Of a stretch of 64,000 nucleotides of DNA, positions 51,563-61,286 are shown one piece after another (position 1 is the stretch's first letter; each line of letters begins with the position of its first letter). The translations under genes and the position numbers were made by a program. Under the pieces are notes generated by a model that worked only from the letters and a program-made list of their open reading frames with translations, searched no databases and was not told the DNA's origin. Origin of the DNA: CAWKDG01 sp963848355 (GTDB taxonomy: Bacteria; Actinomycetota; Acidimicrobiia; Acidimicrobiales; UBA8190). The stretch is from positions 2,108,001-2,172,000 of the forward strand of contig CAWKDG010000012.1 in assembly GCA_963848355.1 (NCBI GenBank). The letters run 5' to 3'.

Positions 51563-52934
51563 CACCTCGACACGCCACGACGAAGCATCGGTCGACGATC
51601 TGCTCACCCTGGTGTCGCGCATCGCCGACCAGGCCCGGCCGGGTGAGGAGCTCGAGGTGTACGCCTCGCGCGGGGTGGAGACCGACGTGCGCGCCTACGA
51701 CGGTGAGATCGAGCAGCTGGCGTCGGCGGCGTCGGCCGGTGTGGGGATCCGGGTGGTGGCCGCCCAACGCCAGGGATTCGCCTACGCCGGCACCTTGGAC
51801 GAAGACGTCATCGTCGAGACCCTGGCCGAGGCGCGCGACAACGCCACCTTCGCCACCGTCGACGAGAACCTGGGTCTGGCCCGGCCCGACGGGGTGGTGC
51901 CGGCCTCACTCGACCTGTGGGACGACGCCCTGAGCTCGCTGCCGACCAGCGCCAAGGTCGAGATGGCCCTCGACCTCGAGCGACGGGTGCGCGGCGGCGA
52001 CCCCCGGGTGCGCCAGGTGGACGCGGCCGACTACGGGGACGTGGCGGCCGAGGCCGCCATCGCTACGTCGACGGGGATCACGGCGACGGCGCGGCGCACG
52101 ATCTGCAGCCTGTCGGTCTCCGCCATCGCCGGCGACGGCACCGACAGCCAGACGGGGGTGGGGTTCACAGCCGGTCGGGGCCCGTCCGACATCGACGCCG
52201 ACCGGGCGGCGACCGACGCCATCGTCCGGGCCACCCGCATGATGGGCGCGACGAAGGTGAAGTCCGGTCGTTGTGTGGTGGTGCTCGACTCCCGGGTCAC
52301 GTCGACGTTGTTGTCGGTGATCTCCTCGGCCCTGTCGGGGGAGGCGGTGACCAAGGGGCGCTCGATCTTCGCCGACCGCATCGGTGAAGAGGTGGCGTGC
52401 TCGCTCGTGACCCTGGTGGACGACCCCACCGATCCCCGGGCCTTCGGCGCCTCCACCCACGACGCCGAGGGCCTCGCCTGCCGGCGCAACGTCCTCATCG
52501 ACGGCGGGATCCTGCGTCGCTTCGTCTTCGATACGACCGCGGCGCGTCGGGCCGGAACGGCGTCGACGGCGTCGGCCGTACGTGGTGGCTACGCCACCAC
52601 GCCGGTGGCCGGATGCCGCGCTCTCCTGCTCGCCCCGGGATCACTCGATGCCGACGGCATCCTCGCCGCCGTGGGGGAGGGGTTCTTCGTCCAATCGGTG
52701 ACGGGGGTGCACTCCGGAGTCAATCCGGTGAGCGGCGACTTCTCGGTGGGGGCCGAGGGGCTGATGATCCGGGACGGGGTGTTGGCCGAGCCAGTGCGCG
52801 AAGGCACCATCGCATCGACGCTGCAGCGGATGTTGCAGTCGATCGTCCATGTCGGCGGCGACGTCGAGTGGCTGCCGGGACTGGCCGCCGGTCAGACCTT
52901 GGCCGTCGACGGAATGGTCCTGAGCGGCGAGTAG
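51555..52934 (+). CDS. tldE: TldE/PmbA subunit
   Basis: A 459-residue partner of TldD from the GTG at 51555. It lacks the HExxxH motif, as TldE proteins do. Shared family segments include VYASRGVETDVRAYDGEIEQ, AGVGIRVVAAQRQGFAYAG, SVTGVHSGVNPVSGDFSVGA and EGLMIRDGVLAEPVREGTI. It is translationally coupled to tldD, and the pair is the complete protease. Confidence 0.94.
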   Translation: MTDTSTRHDEASVDDLLTLVSRIADQARPGEELEVYASRGVETDVRAYDGEIEQLASAASAGVGIRVVAAQRQGFAYAGTLDEDVIVETLAEARDNATFATVDENLGLARPDGVVPASLDLWDDALSSLPTSAKVEMALDLERRVRGGDPRVRQVDAADYGDVAAEAAIATSTGITATARRTICSLSVSAIAGDGTDSQTGVGFTAGRGPSDIDADRAATDAIVRATRMMGATKVKSGRCVVVLDSRVTSTLLSVISSALSGEAVTKGRSIFADRIGEEVACSLVTLVDDPTDPRAFGASTHDAEGLACRRNVLIDGGILRRFVFDTTAARRAGTASTASAVRGGYATTPVAGCRALLLAPGSLDADGILAAVGEGFFVQSVTGVHSGVNPVSGDFSVGAEGLMIRDGVLAEPVREGTIASTLQRMLQSIVHVGGDVEWLPGLAAGQTLAVDGMVLSGE

Positions 52935-52944
52935 GAGCGGGCCG

Positions 52945-53352
52945 CTAGGACGCGGCGGCCGACGACTTCCCCGAGGACCCGTCGGACTTCCCCGACGAGG
53001 AGCCGCTCTTGGGGGAGCTCTTGTCTCCCGACGAGGAGCTTGACGACCCGTCAGAGGACGACGTCTTCTCCTTCGACGAACCCGATGCCTCCTTCGACGA
53101 GCCGGAGGCCTCGGACGCCGCCGGTTTCGCGTCCTTCGACGTCGCCGACTCCTTCGTCGCCGACTCCTTGGCGGCGGGACGGCTGTCGTTCTTGTAGAAG
53201 CCGCTGCCCTTGAAGACGACCCCGATCGACCCGAAGACCTTGCGGAGCGGACCACCGCACGCCGGACACGTCGTCAGAGGATCGTCGCGAAAGGACTGGA
53301 CGACCTCGACGTGCTCGCCGCAGGACGTGCATGCGTATTCGTACGTCGGCAT
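52945..53352 (-). CDS. FmdB-family zinc-ribbon protein, Ruc-like chaperone
   Basis: A 135-residue protein with an N-terminal FmdB zinc ribbon (MPTYEYACTSCGEHVEVVQS, then TTCPACGGPLRKVFGSIG) carrying four Cys in two CxxC pairs, then VVFKGSGFYKNDSR. The C-terminal about 80 residues are a disordered Ser/Lys/Glu tail. From memory this matches M. tuberculosis Rv0991c (Ruc), a redox-regulated holdase chaperone that belongs to the HrcA regulon. A CIRCE inverted repeat 22 bp upstream of this ATG supports the same control. Confidence 0.88.
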   Translation of the reverse strand: MPTYEYACTSCGEHVEVVQSFRDDPLTTCPACGGPLRKVFGSIGVVFKGSGFYKNDSRPAAKESATKESATSKDAKPAASEASGSSKEASGSSKEKTSSSDGSSSSSSGDKSSPKSGSSSGKSDGSSGKSSAAAS

Positions 53353-53373
53353 CCGTCCCGACCCTTTCCGTGA

Positions 53374-53400
53374 CTGGCACTCTCGGCCTCTGAGTGCCAA
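53374..53400. promoter_or_regulatory. CIRCE-type (HrcA) operator
   Basis: The inverted repeat CTGGCACTC - nine bases - GAGTGCCAA matches the HrcA operator (TTAGCACTC-N9-GAGTGCTAA), differing at only one or two bases per arm and having the exact nine-base spacer. It lies in the divergent region between the FmdB-family gene (start 53352) and moaC (start 53476), close to the former. No hrcA gene is in the window. Confidence 0.85.
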
Positions 53401-53475
53401 GTCTACCGTCCGGGTTGTGGATCGGTCGCGCCAAACGGCCCACATGACGAATCCCTGGTCACGTAGAATGCCAAG

Positions 53476-53958
53476 GTGCACGACCGCGGCCTGACCCACC
53501 TCGACCCTCTCGGGGGGGCCCGGATGGTGGACGTCACACCCAAGGAACAGACCCACCGCCGGGCTCTGGCGCGGTGCCGGGTGATGATGGCGCCGGAGAC
53601 CACGGCCAAGGTGGCCAGCAACGCCATCACCAAGGGTGACGTGCTCGGCACGGCTCGCATCGCCGGCATCCAGGCGGCCAAGAAGACCCCGGACCTGATC
53701 CCGATGTGCCACCCCCTGCTCGTGGGGTCGGTCCATGTGAACTTCACCATCGGCGACGACTTCGTGGAGGTCGAGGCCCAGGTCGAAACCGTCGATCGGA
53801 CGGGTGTGGAGATGGAGGCGCTGACGGCGTGCGCCACCGCCGCCCTCACGATCTACGACATGTGCAAGTCGGCCGACCGTTCGATGAGCATCGGCGAGCT
53901 CGCCCTGTGGGAGAAGACGGGCGGCAGCACCGGAACCTGGCGGCGCCCGGCTCTGTAG
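53476..53958 (+). CDS. moaC: Cyclic pyranopterin monophosphate synthase
   Basis: A 160-residue MoaC of typical length, second step of molybdenum cofactor synthesis after MoaA. It starts at the GTG at 53476. Family motifs are KEQTHRRALARCRVMMAPET, LIPMCHPLLVGSVHVNFTI and GVEMEALTACATAALTIYDM. The conserved Lys and His of the active site are in the KSADRSM and MCHPL stretches. No other moa genes are near. Confidence 0.95.
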   Translation: MHDRGLTHLDPLGGARMVDVTPKEQTHRRALARCRVMMAPETTAKVASNAITKGDVLGTARIAGIQAAKKTPDLIPMCHPLLVGSVHVNFTIGDDFVEVEAQVETVDRTGVEMEALTACATAALTIYDMCKSADRSMSIGELALWEKTGGSTGTWRRPAL

Positions 53959-53970
53959 GTCAGAGGCAGG

Positions 53971-55659
53971 TCAGCGCAGGCGGAAGCGCCGGCGACGGCC
54001 CTTGGCCATGATCGTGACGTCCTCGGCCAGCATCGTCGGTGCGGGCTCCGTCGGTTCGGCGGCCTCGGTGGTGGGCGCAGCCGAGAGAATCTCCGTGACC
54101 ATGGATGCCGCCGAGTGCGCCCCCTTCGCCGGCGGGAGCAGACCGTCGGCTCCGGCCGCGAACGGTGCCGCCGTGCTCGACGACGGCGGTGCGTTTCCCG
54201 GCCCCGGATCGGGGGTCGACACGCCCGGAACCACGAACGGTGCCGGACTCGCGGTCACGGCGTCGAGCGGTGCCCGCCGTGGCTCGACGGGGGCCGGAGC
54301 ACCGACGGACGAGTCCGGGGTGACCGGCCTGGCGCCCATCGAAGGATTGGCAGGGGGGTCGGGGATGCCGGGGACCGGTGGAGGACCCGGAGAGGCGAGC
54401 GGAGGCGGCACCAGAGGAGCGGGGCCGGCGGCGGGATTGGGCCGCGGCACGGCTGGTGGTGACGGCGGCGCGGTGGCGGCCGGTGGTGGCGATCCCACCG
54501 ACCGACGGGGCTCGACCGTGGGTGTCGATGAGCCGGTCTCGGGTGGGGACACCGGAGGTCGTGACGAAGGTGGGACCAGGTTGGGGGTGGGTGGCATCTG
54601 ACGCAGGCGGGGCTGCGGCGGCATCGATGGTGCCGTTGCGGGTGACGCGCCCGTCGGCGATAGAGGCCGTGTCGACGGCGGCGTCGGTGCCGGTGGACGA
54701 GTGGGCTGGGCCGTCGGGGTCGGCATCGGTGGACGTGCGGACTGCGGCGTCGGGGTCGGGGTCGGCATCGGTGGACGTGCGGACTGTGGCGGGGGCGAAG
54801 GTGGACGTGCGGACTGTGCCGTCGGGGACGGGGGAGGCGTCGGTTGAGACGGCGCCGGCCCCGGATGCGACGGGCTCGGCGGGGCGGTCGTCGGCGTCGG
54901 GGTGGGTGTCGGCGTGGTTGACGTCGTTTCGAATTCGGTGCCCAGCAGGGTGTTCAGCGCGGCACCACCTTCCGCCGCCGACACGATCCGGAGGGGCGGG
55001 TTCGGGGGTGCCGTGGGGGGCGGGTTCGGGGGTCCTGAGGGGGAATCGCCGAATTCGGCGGCCAAGAGAGCGTCGACGGCGGCCGGGGTGAGATCGGGGA
55101 CGATCGCCGGAGCCGTCATCTTCGGCGCCTCGCGGGCGAGTCCCCGAGCCAGACGGCGACCACGGGGCCAAGATCCGCTCGAGACGCGTTCGTTCGGAAC
55201 CTTGCGGCTCTCGTCGGGGACCGGCGCGACGTAGAAGCGTGGAGACGTGACCGAGCCGGTCGTAGCCATGTCGGGGGCCGGCGAGGCGGGTGTGAAGACG
55301 TCGGCGTCGAGAAGAGCGTCGATCTTGCGTTGCGTTGTTTCCGGATCGTCGGCCTCAGCGACGATGTGGTCGTCCTTCGGCTGGGTGGGCGGTCCGGCCG
55401 CCAGCGGGACGCGTGGCGCACTGCGCGCGAACGTCGCCGTCTCTCCGCCTCCCAGTGCCGCCTGAGGGTTGACCGTGAGCGCATCGCAGACGATCACGCC
55501 GAGGCTCTCGATGGCCCGTGCCAGCTTGAGCTGACCCTCCTGTACTTCGTTGAGGCGTTCGAGGATCTCGTGCCAGAGGTCGGCCGAAGACAGGGCCGCG
55601 GAACGAACGAGATCGGAGCCGGGCTCCGCCCCTTCCGGTTGGCGACTCTCCATCGTCAT
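53971..55659 (-). CDS. Proline-rich scaffold-like protein of unknown function
   Basis: A 562-residue protein from the ATG at 55659, with GGAGGG six bases upstream. Residues 1-70 are likely helical (LWHEILERLNEVQEGQLKLA). Three similar short motifs follow: IDALLDADVF (113-122), VDALLAAEF (195-203) and LNTLLGTEF (235-243). Residues about 247-500 are a proline/threonine-rich low-complexity region with repeats such as QSARPPMPTPTPTP. A basic tail (AKGRRRRFRLR) closes it. No signal peptide or membrane helix is visible. It lies next to the pilus genes but on the opposite strand, with no recognised domain. Confidence 0.72.
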   Translation of the reverse strand: MTMESRQPEGAEPGSDLVRSAALSSADLWHEILERLNEVQEGQLKLARAIESLGVIVCDALTVNPQAALGGGETATFARSAPRVPLAAGPPTQPKDDHIVAEADDPETTQRKIDALLDADVFTPASPAPDMATTGSVTSPRFYVAPVPDESRKVPNERVSSGSWPRGRRLARGLAREAPKMTAPAIVPDLTPAAVDALLAAEFGDSPSGPPNPPPTAPPNPPLRIVSAAEGGAALNTLLGTEFETTSTTPTPTPTPTTAPPSPSHPGPAPSQPTPPPSPTAQSARPPSPPPQSARPPMPTPTPTPQSARPPMPTPTAQPTRPPAPTPPSTRPLSPTGASPATAPSMPPQPRLRQMPPTPNLVPPSSRPPVSPPETGSSTPTVEPRRSVGSPPPAATAPPSPPAVPRPNPAAGPAPLVPPPLASPGPPPVPGIPDPPANPSMGARPVTPDSSVGAPAPVEPRRAPLDAVTASPAPFVVPGVSTPDPGPGNAPPSSSTAAPFAAGADGLLPPAKGAHSAASMVTEILSAAPTTEAAEPTEPAPTMLAEDVTIMAKGRRRRFRLR

Positions 55660-55832
55660 ACCCGGCCCTCCATTCCGCCCCTGCGACCGGATTCTGCGCT
55701 GATCGCCGGAGCAGGCACGCGATCATGGACCGGGACCGGTTGCGAAGCACAGCCGGACAAGTCTTACATCGGTCCGTGGGGACGAAGTATTGAGAGAATC
55801 CGCCCGATCAGTTGATTTTTTGGCGCCCGGGC

Positions 55833-56129
55833 TCAGGCGCGGGCAGCGCTGCGGAGTTCGTCGAGCGAGAGCTCCCCTGTCGCCTCACCGCCGCACTGGG
55901 TGCAGTGCTCGACATGGCGCCACGATCGCAGCAGCCTGGTCCCCTCGGGGTTCAGCAAGACGACGAAGGACTCCGAGACGGGGTCGATGTCCAGGCCGAA
56001 GTACGGCCGCCACCCGGTCGAGGCGGGATGATTGTCCAGGTGGAGGCCCTTCAGGACCCGCCGGAAACGCATCCGATCGGTATCGAAGAGCCATGTGCTG
56101 TGGCAGGACTCCAGGACGAGGGGTTCCAT
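55833..56129 (-). CDS. Conserved hypothetical protein
   Basis: A 98-residue protein with one CxxC (EHCTQCGGEATG). Its N-terminal part (ESCHSTWLFDTDRMRFRRVL) and the stretch GWRPYFGLDIDPVSESFVVL look globular. No domain is recognised. The frame is closed by the family-like context only, and the start lacks a clear ribosome-binding site. Confidence 0.6.
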   Translation of the reverse strand: MEPLVLESCHSTWLFDTDRMRFRRVLKGLHLDNHPASTGWRPYFGLDIDPVSESFVVLLNPEGTRLLRSWRHVEHCTQCGGEATGELSLDELRSAARA

Positions 56130-56794
56130 GGGTGGATCTTTACCCCCAAAACTGACGAAAACGACTCAGCAGTGTTGCGATTCGATGACGATAGAAGACC
56201 CGGTGAGACTATCGCCACGAGGCGTCCCCTTCCGGATCTCGGAGTGCGGTGGGAGTGGTTTCCGCAGCACAATCCGTGTTTCGAGCGTCTGCCCTGGCGG
56301 ATCCAGACCCTACCGGTACCCGCGCCGCAGGGGTGGCCGCCACGGGGGCCGGTCGGGGATCACCGTCCGGCCCCTGCCACGGCGGCCTCGGCGGGTCGTG
56401 CCGGGAGGGTCCTCCGTCGACGGTCGGCAGCGGTGACCGCTCGGGTGCCGGTCACGTTGCCGGATTCGAGAACGACGGAGCGCTCGCTGACCCGGGCTTC
56501 GTGATCGTAAGGGTGGAGGTTAAGACGAGGCGTCTTTGTGTCGAACACGACGGTGAGTCACGGCGCCCCGTCGGAGGTGCCGGGCATGCCGACGCGCCCC
56601 TTCACTCAGCACACGAGCGTCCACGGCAGCGTCACCGCGCCGTGGGTCGTGGTGCACCGAGCTCGTGCGTTCCCGTTCCCGTGCACGCGGTGTCTTCTTC
56701 ACTCGGTCGCGTCGGCGCGCGGCCGAATTTGCCGCGTGCATTCAGTCACGAAAAACGGCTGTTTAACTTTTCCGGTGCCGTACACTGGGACGCC
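56130..56794. other. 665-bp stretch upstream of pilT without a recognisable gene
   Basis: The plus-strand frame of pilT is open back to 56249 and short minus-strand frames exist, but none shows a domain, and the pilT homologues start at 56795. The last 60 bp are A+T-richer (GAAAAACGGCTGTTTAAC) and probably hold the pilT promoter. No RNA gene was recognised. Confidence 0.5.
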
Positions 56795-57913
<1,119 letters not shown>

Positions 57914-57923
57914 GCCGACCCTC

Positions 57924-58787
57924 TCAGGCGCCGGCTCCCGCGCCGACCGCCGCGGCCACGGCCGTCGCCACCACCGCGCCGGCCGTGAAAGCGAGAACGA
58001 AAACGGCCCTGCCGGGGCGTGGCGAGCTGGTCGTGCTGGCCTTGCGGGCAGCTCGGATCACGAGGAGCACGACGACGGTGGTGGCTAGGCCCTCGGCGGC
58101 GTACGCCGCTCCCAGCCAGCCCAGTGCCGCTCCCACCGGGAGCAGAACGGGCGCGGCCGCCCGCCACGGTGCGGGGTCGACCGGGCGGCTGCCGCGCCGG
58201 CGGACGAGTCCGACGATGACACCGGCCACCACCGCCCCGATGACGACCCCGACGACATGGGGCCAACGGCGGTCGGCCACGCCGGCGGCGACGAGAAGGG
58301 CAGAGCCGATGGCGGTGCCGATCACAGCGACGGACAACGGGGGTGCCAACCCATCGCGCTCGACGGCGACCAGGGACACGAGGGTGGCGGCCAGCACGCA
58401 GTAGCCCGGCACCCCCCAGTGGGGGCCCAGACCCCACCCCACGGCGGCGAACAAGACGCCTGTGGCCAGCTCCACCAGGGGGTAGCGAATCGAGATCGGC
58501 TCCCGGCACTGCCGGCACCGACCGCGGAGCACGACCCAGGACACCACGGGGACGTTGTCGAACGGCCGCACACGGGTCTGGCAGTGGGGACAGAACGAGG
58601 GCGGAGCGACCACCGAGAGACCTCGGGGTACGCGGTAGACGACCACGTTCAGGAACGAGCCGACGACGATCCCGACCACGGCGACGTAGGCGGTCACCGT
58701 CCCCCGGCTCACCACCGTTGTGCCCAGGGCCACGACGCCAGTCCTCGTCAGCCCCGCGGCACCGGCCGTGACCAGGGAGAATGTCAT
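57924..58787 (-). CDS. pilD: Prepilin peptidase-like protein lacking the GxGD motif
   Basis: A 287-residue polytopic membrane protein. The N-terminal domain of type IV prepilin peptidases is clear: GSFLNVVVYRVPRGLS, then the zinc-binding-type Cys pairs FCPHCQTRV and GRCRQCREPISIRYPLVELA. The peptidase core that should follow is degenerate. The first catalytic Asp region reads VSLVAVERDGLAPPL, and no GxGD motif is found in the C-terminal half. It may be a methyltransferase-only or inactive relative. It sits in reverse orientation between pilT and pilB. Confidence 0.78.
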   Translation of the reverse strand: MTFSLVTAGAAGLTRTGVVALGTTVVSRGTVTAYVAVVGIVVGSFLNVVVYRVPRGLSVVAPPSFCPHCQTRVRPFDNVPVVSWVVLRGRCRQCREPISIRYPLVELATGVLFAAVGWGLGPHWGVPGYCVLAATLVSLVAVERDGLAPPLSVAVIGTAIGSALLVAAGVADRRWPHVVGVVIGAVVAGVIVGLVRRRGSRPVDPAPWRAAAPVLLPVGAALGWLGAAYAAEGLATTVVVLLVIRAARKASTTSSPRPGRAVFVLAFTAGAVVATAVAAAVGAGAGA

Positions 58788-58915
58788 TCCGTGCGCACAA
58801 GGCCCATTCGGGCGGCCACGGTACCACCACCACCCCCGGGGCTCGTGCCTCCCCAGGCACCGCCGTCGGGAGATCGCCGTTCAATCTCGACTCGGTTCCT
58901 GCCGATGGTGCGTGC

Positions 58916-61286
58916 ATGGGCGACGCGGCAGCCGGTCGGCTCCTCGCGAGCGATCACAACTTGGAGTTCGTCGATCTGGATCGATACAACATCGATGCCG
59001 AGCGCGGCACGCCTGCTCCCCGTGGCCGTCGCCCGGCGCCATCACGTCGTCCCCATCGGTCGCAAGTTCGGAGCCCCGGTCGTGGCTATCGCCGATCCGA
59101 CCGATGTCGTCGCCCTCGACACCCTGCGGGCCACCATGGGCCGGGAATTCGTCGCCGTCGTGGCCCGTGAAGACCAGATCGAGTCGTGCCTCGACCGGGT
59201 CTACCGGGTGGAGCCCGAGCTGGCGCCATCGGGATCGGCACCCACCATCACCCCCAGTACCGTCAGCGCGAACGCCGCCAACGGTTCCCCGTCGGTCACG
59301 AAGCCTCCCGCCGAGGACCTTCCCGATGCAGGTCTCCCGCCGGCCCAGGCTCCTCCGAACGACCTGGGTGAGGACCCCACAACGGATCTGTGGGAGCCGC
59401 CCTTCGACACGGTGTTCGAACCCGCCCCGGCCCTCCCGCGCCTGAACGCCGACCAAGGGCGAACGACAGCCGCCGGCGACACCGGTTCCGAGGAGACCCC
59501 GGGTGCCGGTGCGGCCCCTCTCGACGCCACCCAGGTCGAGCCGTTCGTGGCCCCGGTCGAGGGTACCGGGCGGGACGTCGGTACGTCCGAAGAGCTGATG
59601 CACTTCCCGCCCCTGGCACGCGTCCTCGTCGAAGGCGGGCGCGTGGATCTGGCGACGATCCGCGATGTCCTCGCCGAACGCGACCGTACGGGTCAGGCGG
59701 TGGCGCGCCTCCTCACCCTCAGAGGACTCGTCAACGAGTCCGACCTGATGTGGGGCATGGCCCAGGAGATGGGTCTGGAATTCGTCGACCTCGATCTTCA
59801 GAACACCGACTTCGCCGCCGCCTACCACCTGCCGGAGGCCACTGCCCGCCATCACAACGTCCTCGTCTTCGGCAACCGTGACGGGGTTCCCCTCGTCGCC
59901 GCCTCGAACCCGACCGACGTGTTCGCCATGGACGACCTGCGGACCATCATCGGGCGGAACTTCATCACCGTCGTCGCCACCAGATCCCAGATCAGCACGT
60001 ACATCGATCGGGCGTACCACCAGGGCGGCGATGCCTCCGAGGTCGCCCAGTCGGTCGCGTCCGACTACGACGACACCGTCGATGATGAACTGGGCAACCT
60101 CCAAGCCGTGGTGGACGACGCCCCCATCGTCCGGTACGTGAACCTGTTGGTCCTGCAGGCGCTCAACGAACGGGCATCGGACATTCACGTCGAGCCCACG
60201 GGTGAGAACCTGCGCATCCGGTACCGGATAGACGGCGTTCTGCACGACATCTCCACCGCCCCCCGGGCCATCGCCGCGGCAGTGACCACCCGCCTGAAGG
60301 TGATGTCCGACATGAACATCGCCGAGCACCGTCTCCCTCAGGACGGCCGGATCTCGTTGACGGTCGGAAGCCGCTCTATCGATCTCCGGATCGCCACCCT
60401 CCCGACCATCTACGGCGAGAAGGTGGTCATGCGGGTCCTCGACAAGTCGAACATCGTTCTCGGCTTCGAGGATCTCGGCTTCGATGACGACCTGCTCGCC
60501 ATCTACCGGGGGATCTACACCAAGCCCTACGGCACCATTCTCGTCACCGGACCGACCGGTTCAGGCAAGACGACAACTCTTTACGCCACCCTGGCGGCGC
60601 TCAATGCGCCCGAGAAGAACATCATCACCGTCGAGGACCCCGTCGAGCTGCGCCTGAAGGGCATCAACCAGGTCCAGCTCAACATCAAGGCGGGCCTCAC
60701 CTTCGCTTCGGCTCTGAAGTCCATCTTGCGCTCGGACCCAGACATCGTGCTGGTGGGTGAAATCCGGGACAAGGAGACGGCCATGATCTCGATCGAGGCG
60801 GCCCTGACGGGCCACCTCGTCCTGGCCACCCTGCACACCAACGACTCGGCCAGCACGCCGATGCGATTGGTGGAGATGGGGATGGAGCCGTTCCTGGTGA
60901 CATCAGCGTTGACGGCGGCCCTGGCCCAGCGTCTGGCCCGACGTCTGTGCGTGCACTGTCGAGAGGCGTACGAGCCGACGGAGGCCGAGATCGTGGCCGC
61001 CGGGTGGACCCCCGAAGAACTCTTCGCTGACCGACCGAACCCGGTGCTGTACAAGGCAATCGGGTGCTCGGCGTGTTCCACCACCGGGTATCTGGGCCGG
61101 AAGGCCCTGCTCGAACTGCTCGTCGTCTCCGAGGCGATCGAGCACCTGATCATTGAAGGAGGGACGGCCGATGACATCCACAGGCTCGCCGTCGAGCAGG
61201 GCATGGTGACGCTACGTCAGAGCGGGCTCCGCAAGGCGCTCGAGGGCGAAACGACCCTCGAGGAAGTCCTGCGAGTGGTGGCATGA
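58916..61286 (+). CDS. pilB: Type IV pilus assembly ATPase PilB, one frame break
   Basis: A start at 58916 (MGDAAAGRLLASDHNLEFVD) is followed by a +1 frame break near 59000 and the main frame to 61286; the repaired protein is about 789 residues. Two MshEN/T2SSE N-type repeats are visible, LEFVDLDRYNID...HHVVPIGRKFGAPVVAIADP and MGLEFVDLDLQ...HHNVLVFGNRDGVPLVAA. They are separated by an Asp/Pro-rich linker. The ATPase has ASDIHVEPTGENLRIRYRID, Walker A TGPTGSGKTTTLYATL, Walker B DPDIVLVGEIRDKETAMISI and the zinc motif LCVHCREAYEP...GCSACSTTGYLGRKAL. It drives pilin polymerisation. Confidence 0.92.

Noticed and set aside
50144..52934. TldD/TldE as part of a peptide natural-product cluster
   Set aside because: No precursor peptide, cyclase or maturation gene is nearby; tldDE is a widespread housekeeping pair.
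52932..52959. 14-bp duplication at the tldE stop
   Set aside because: The two copies match at only about ten positions, which is not distinguishable from chance in G+C-rich DNA.
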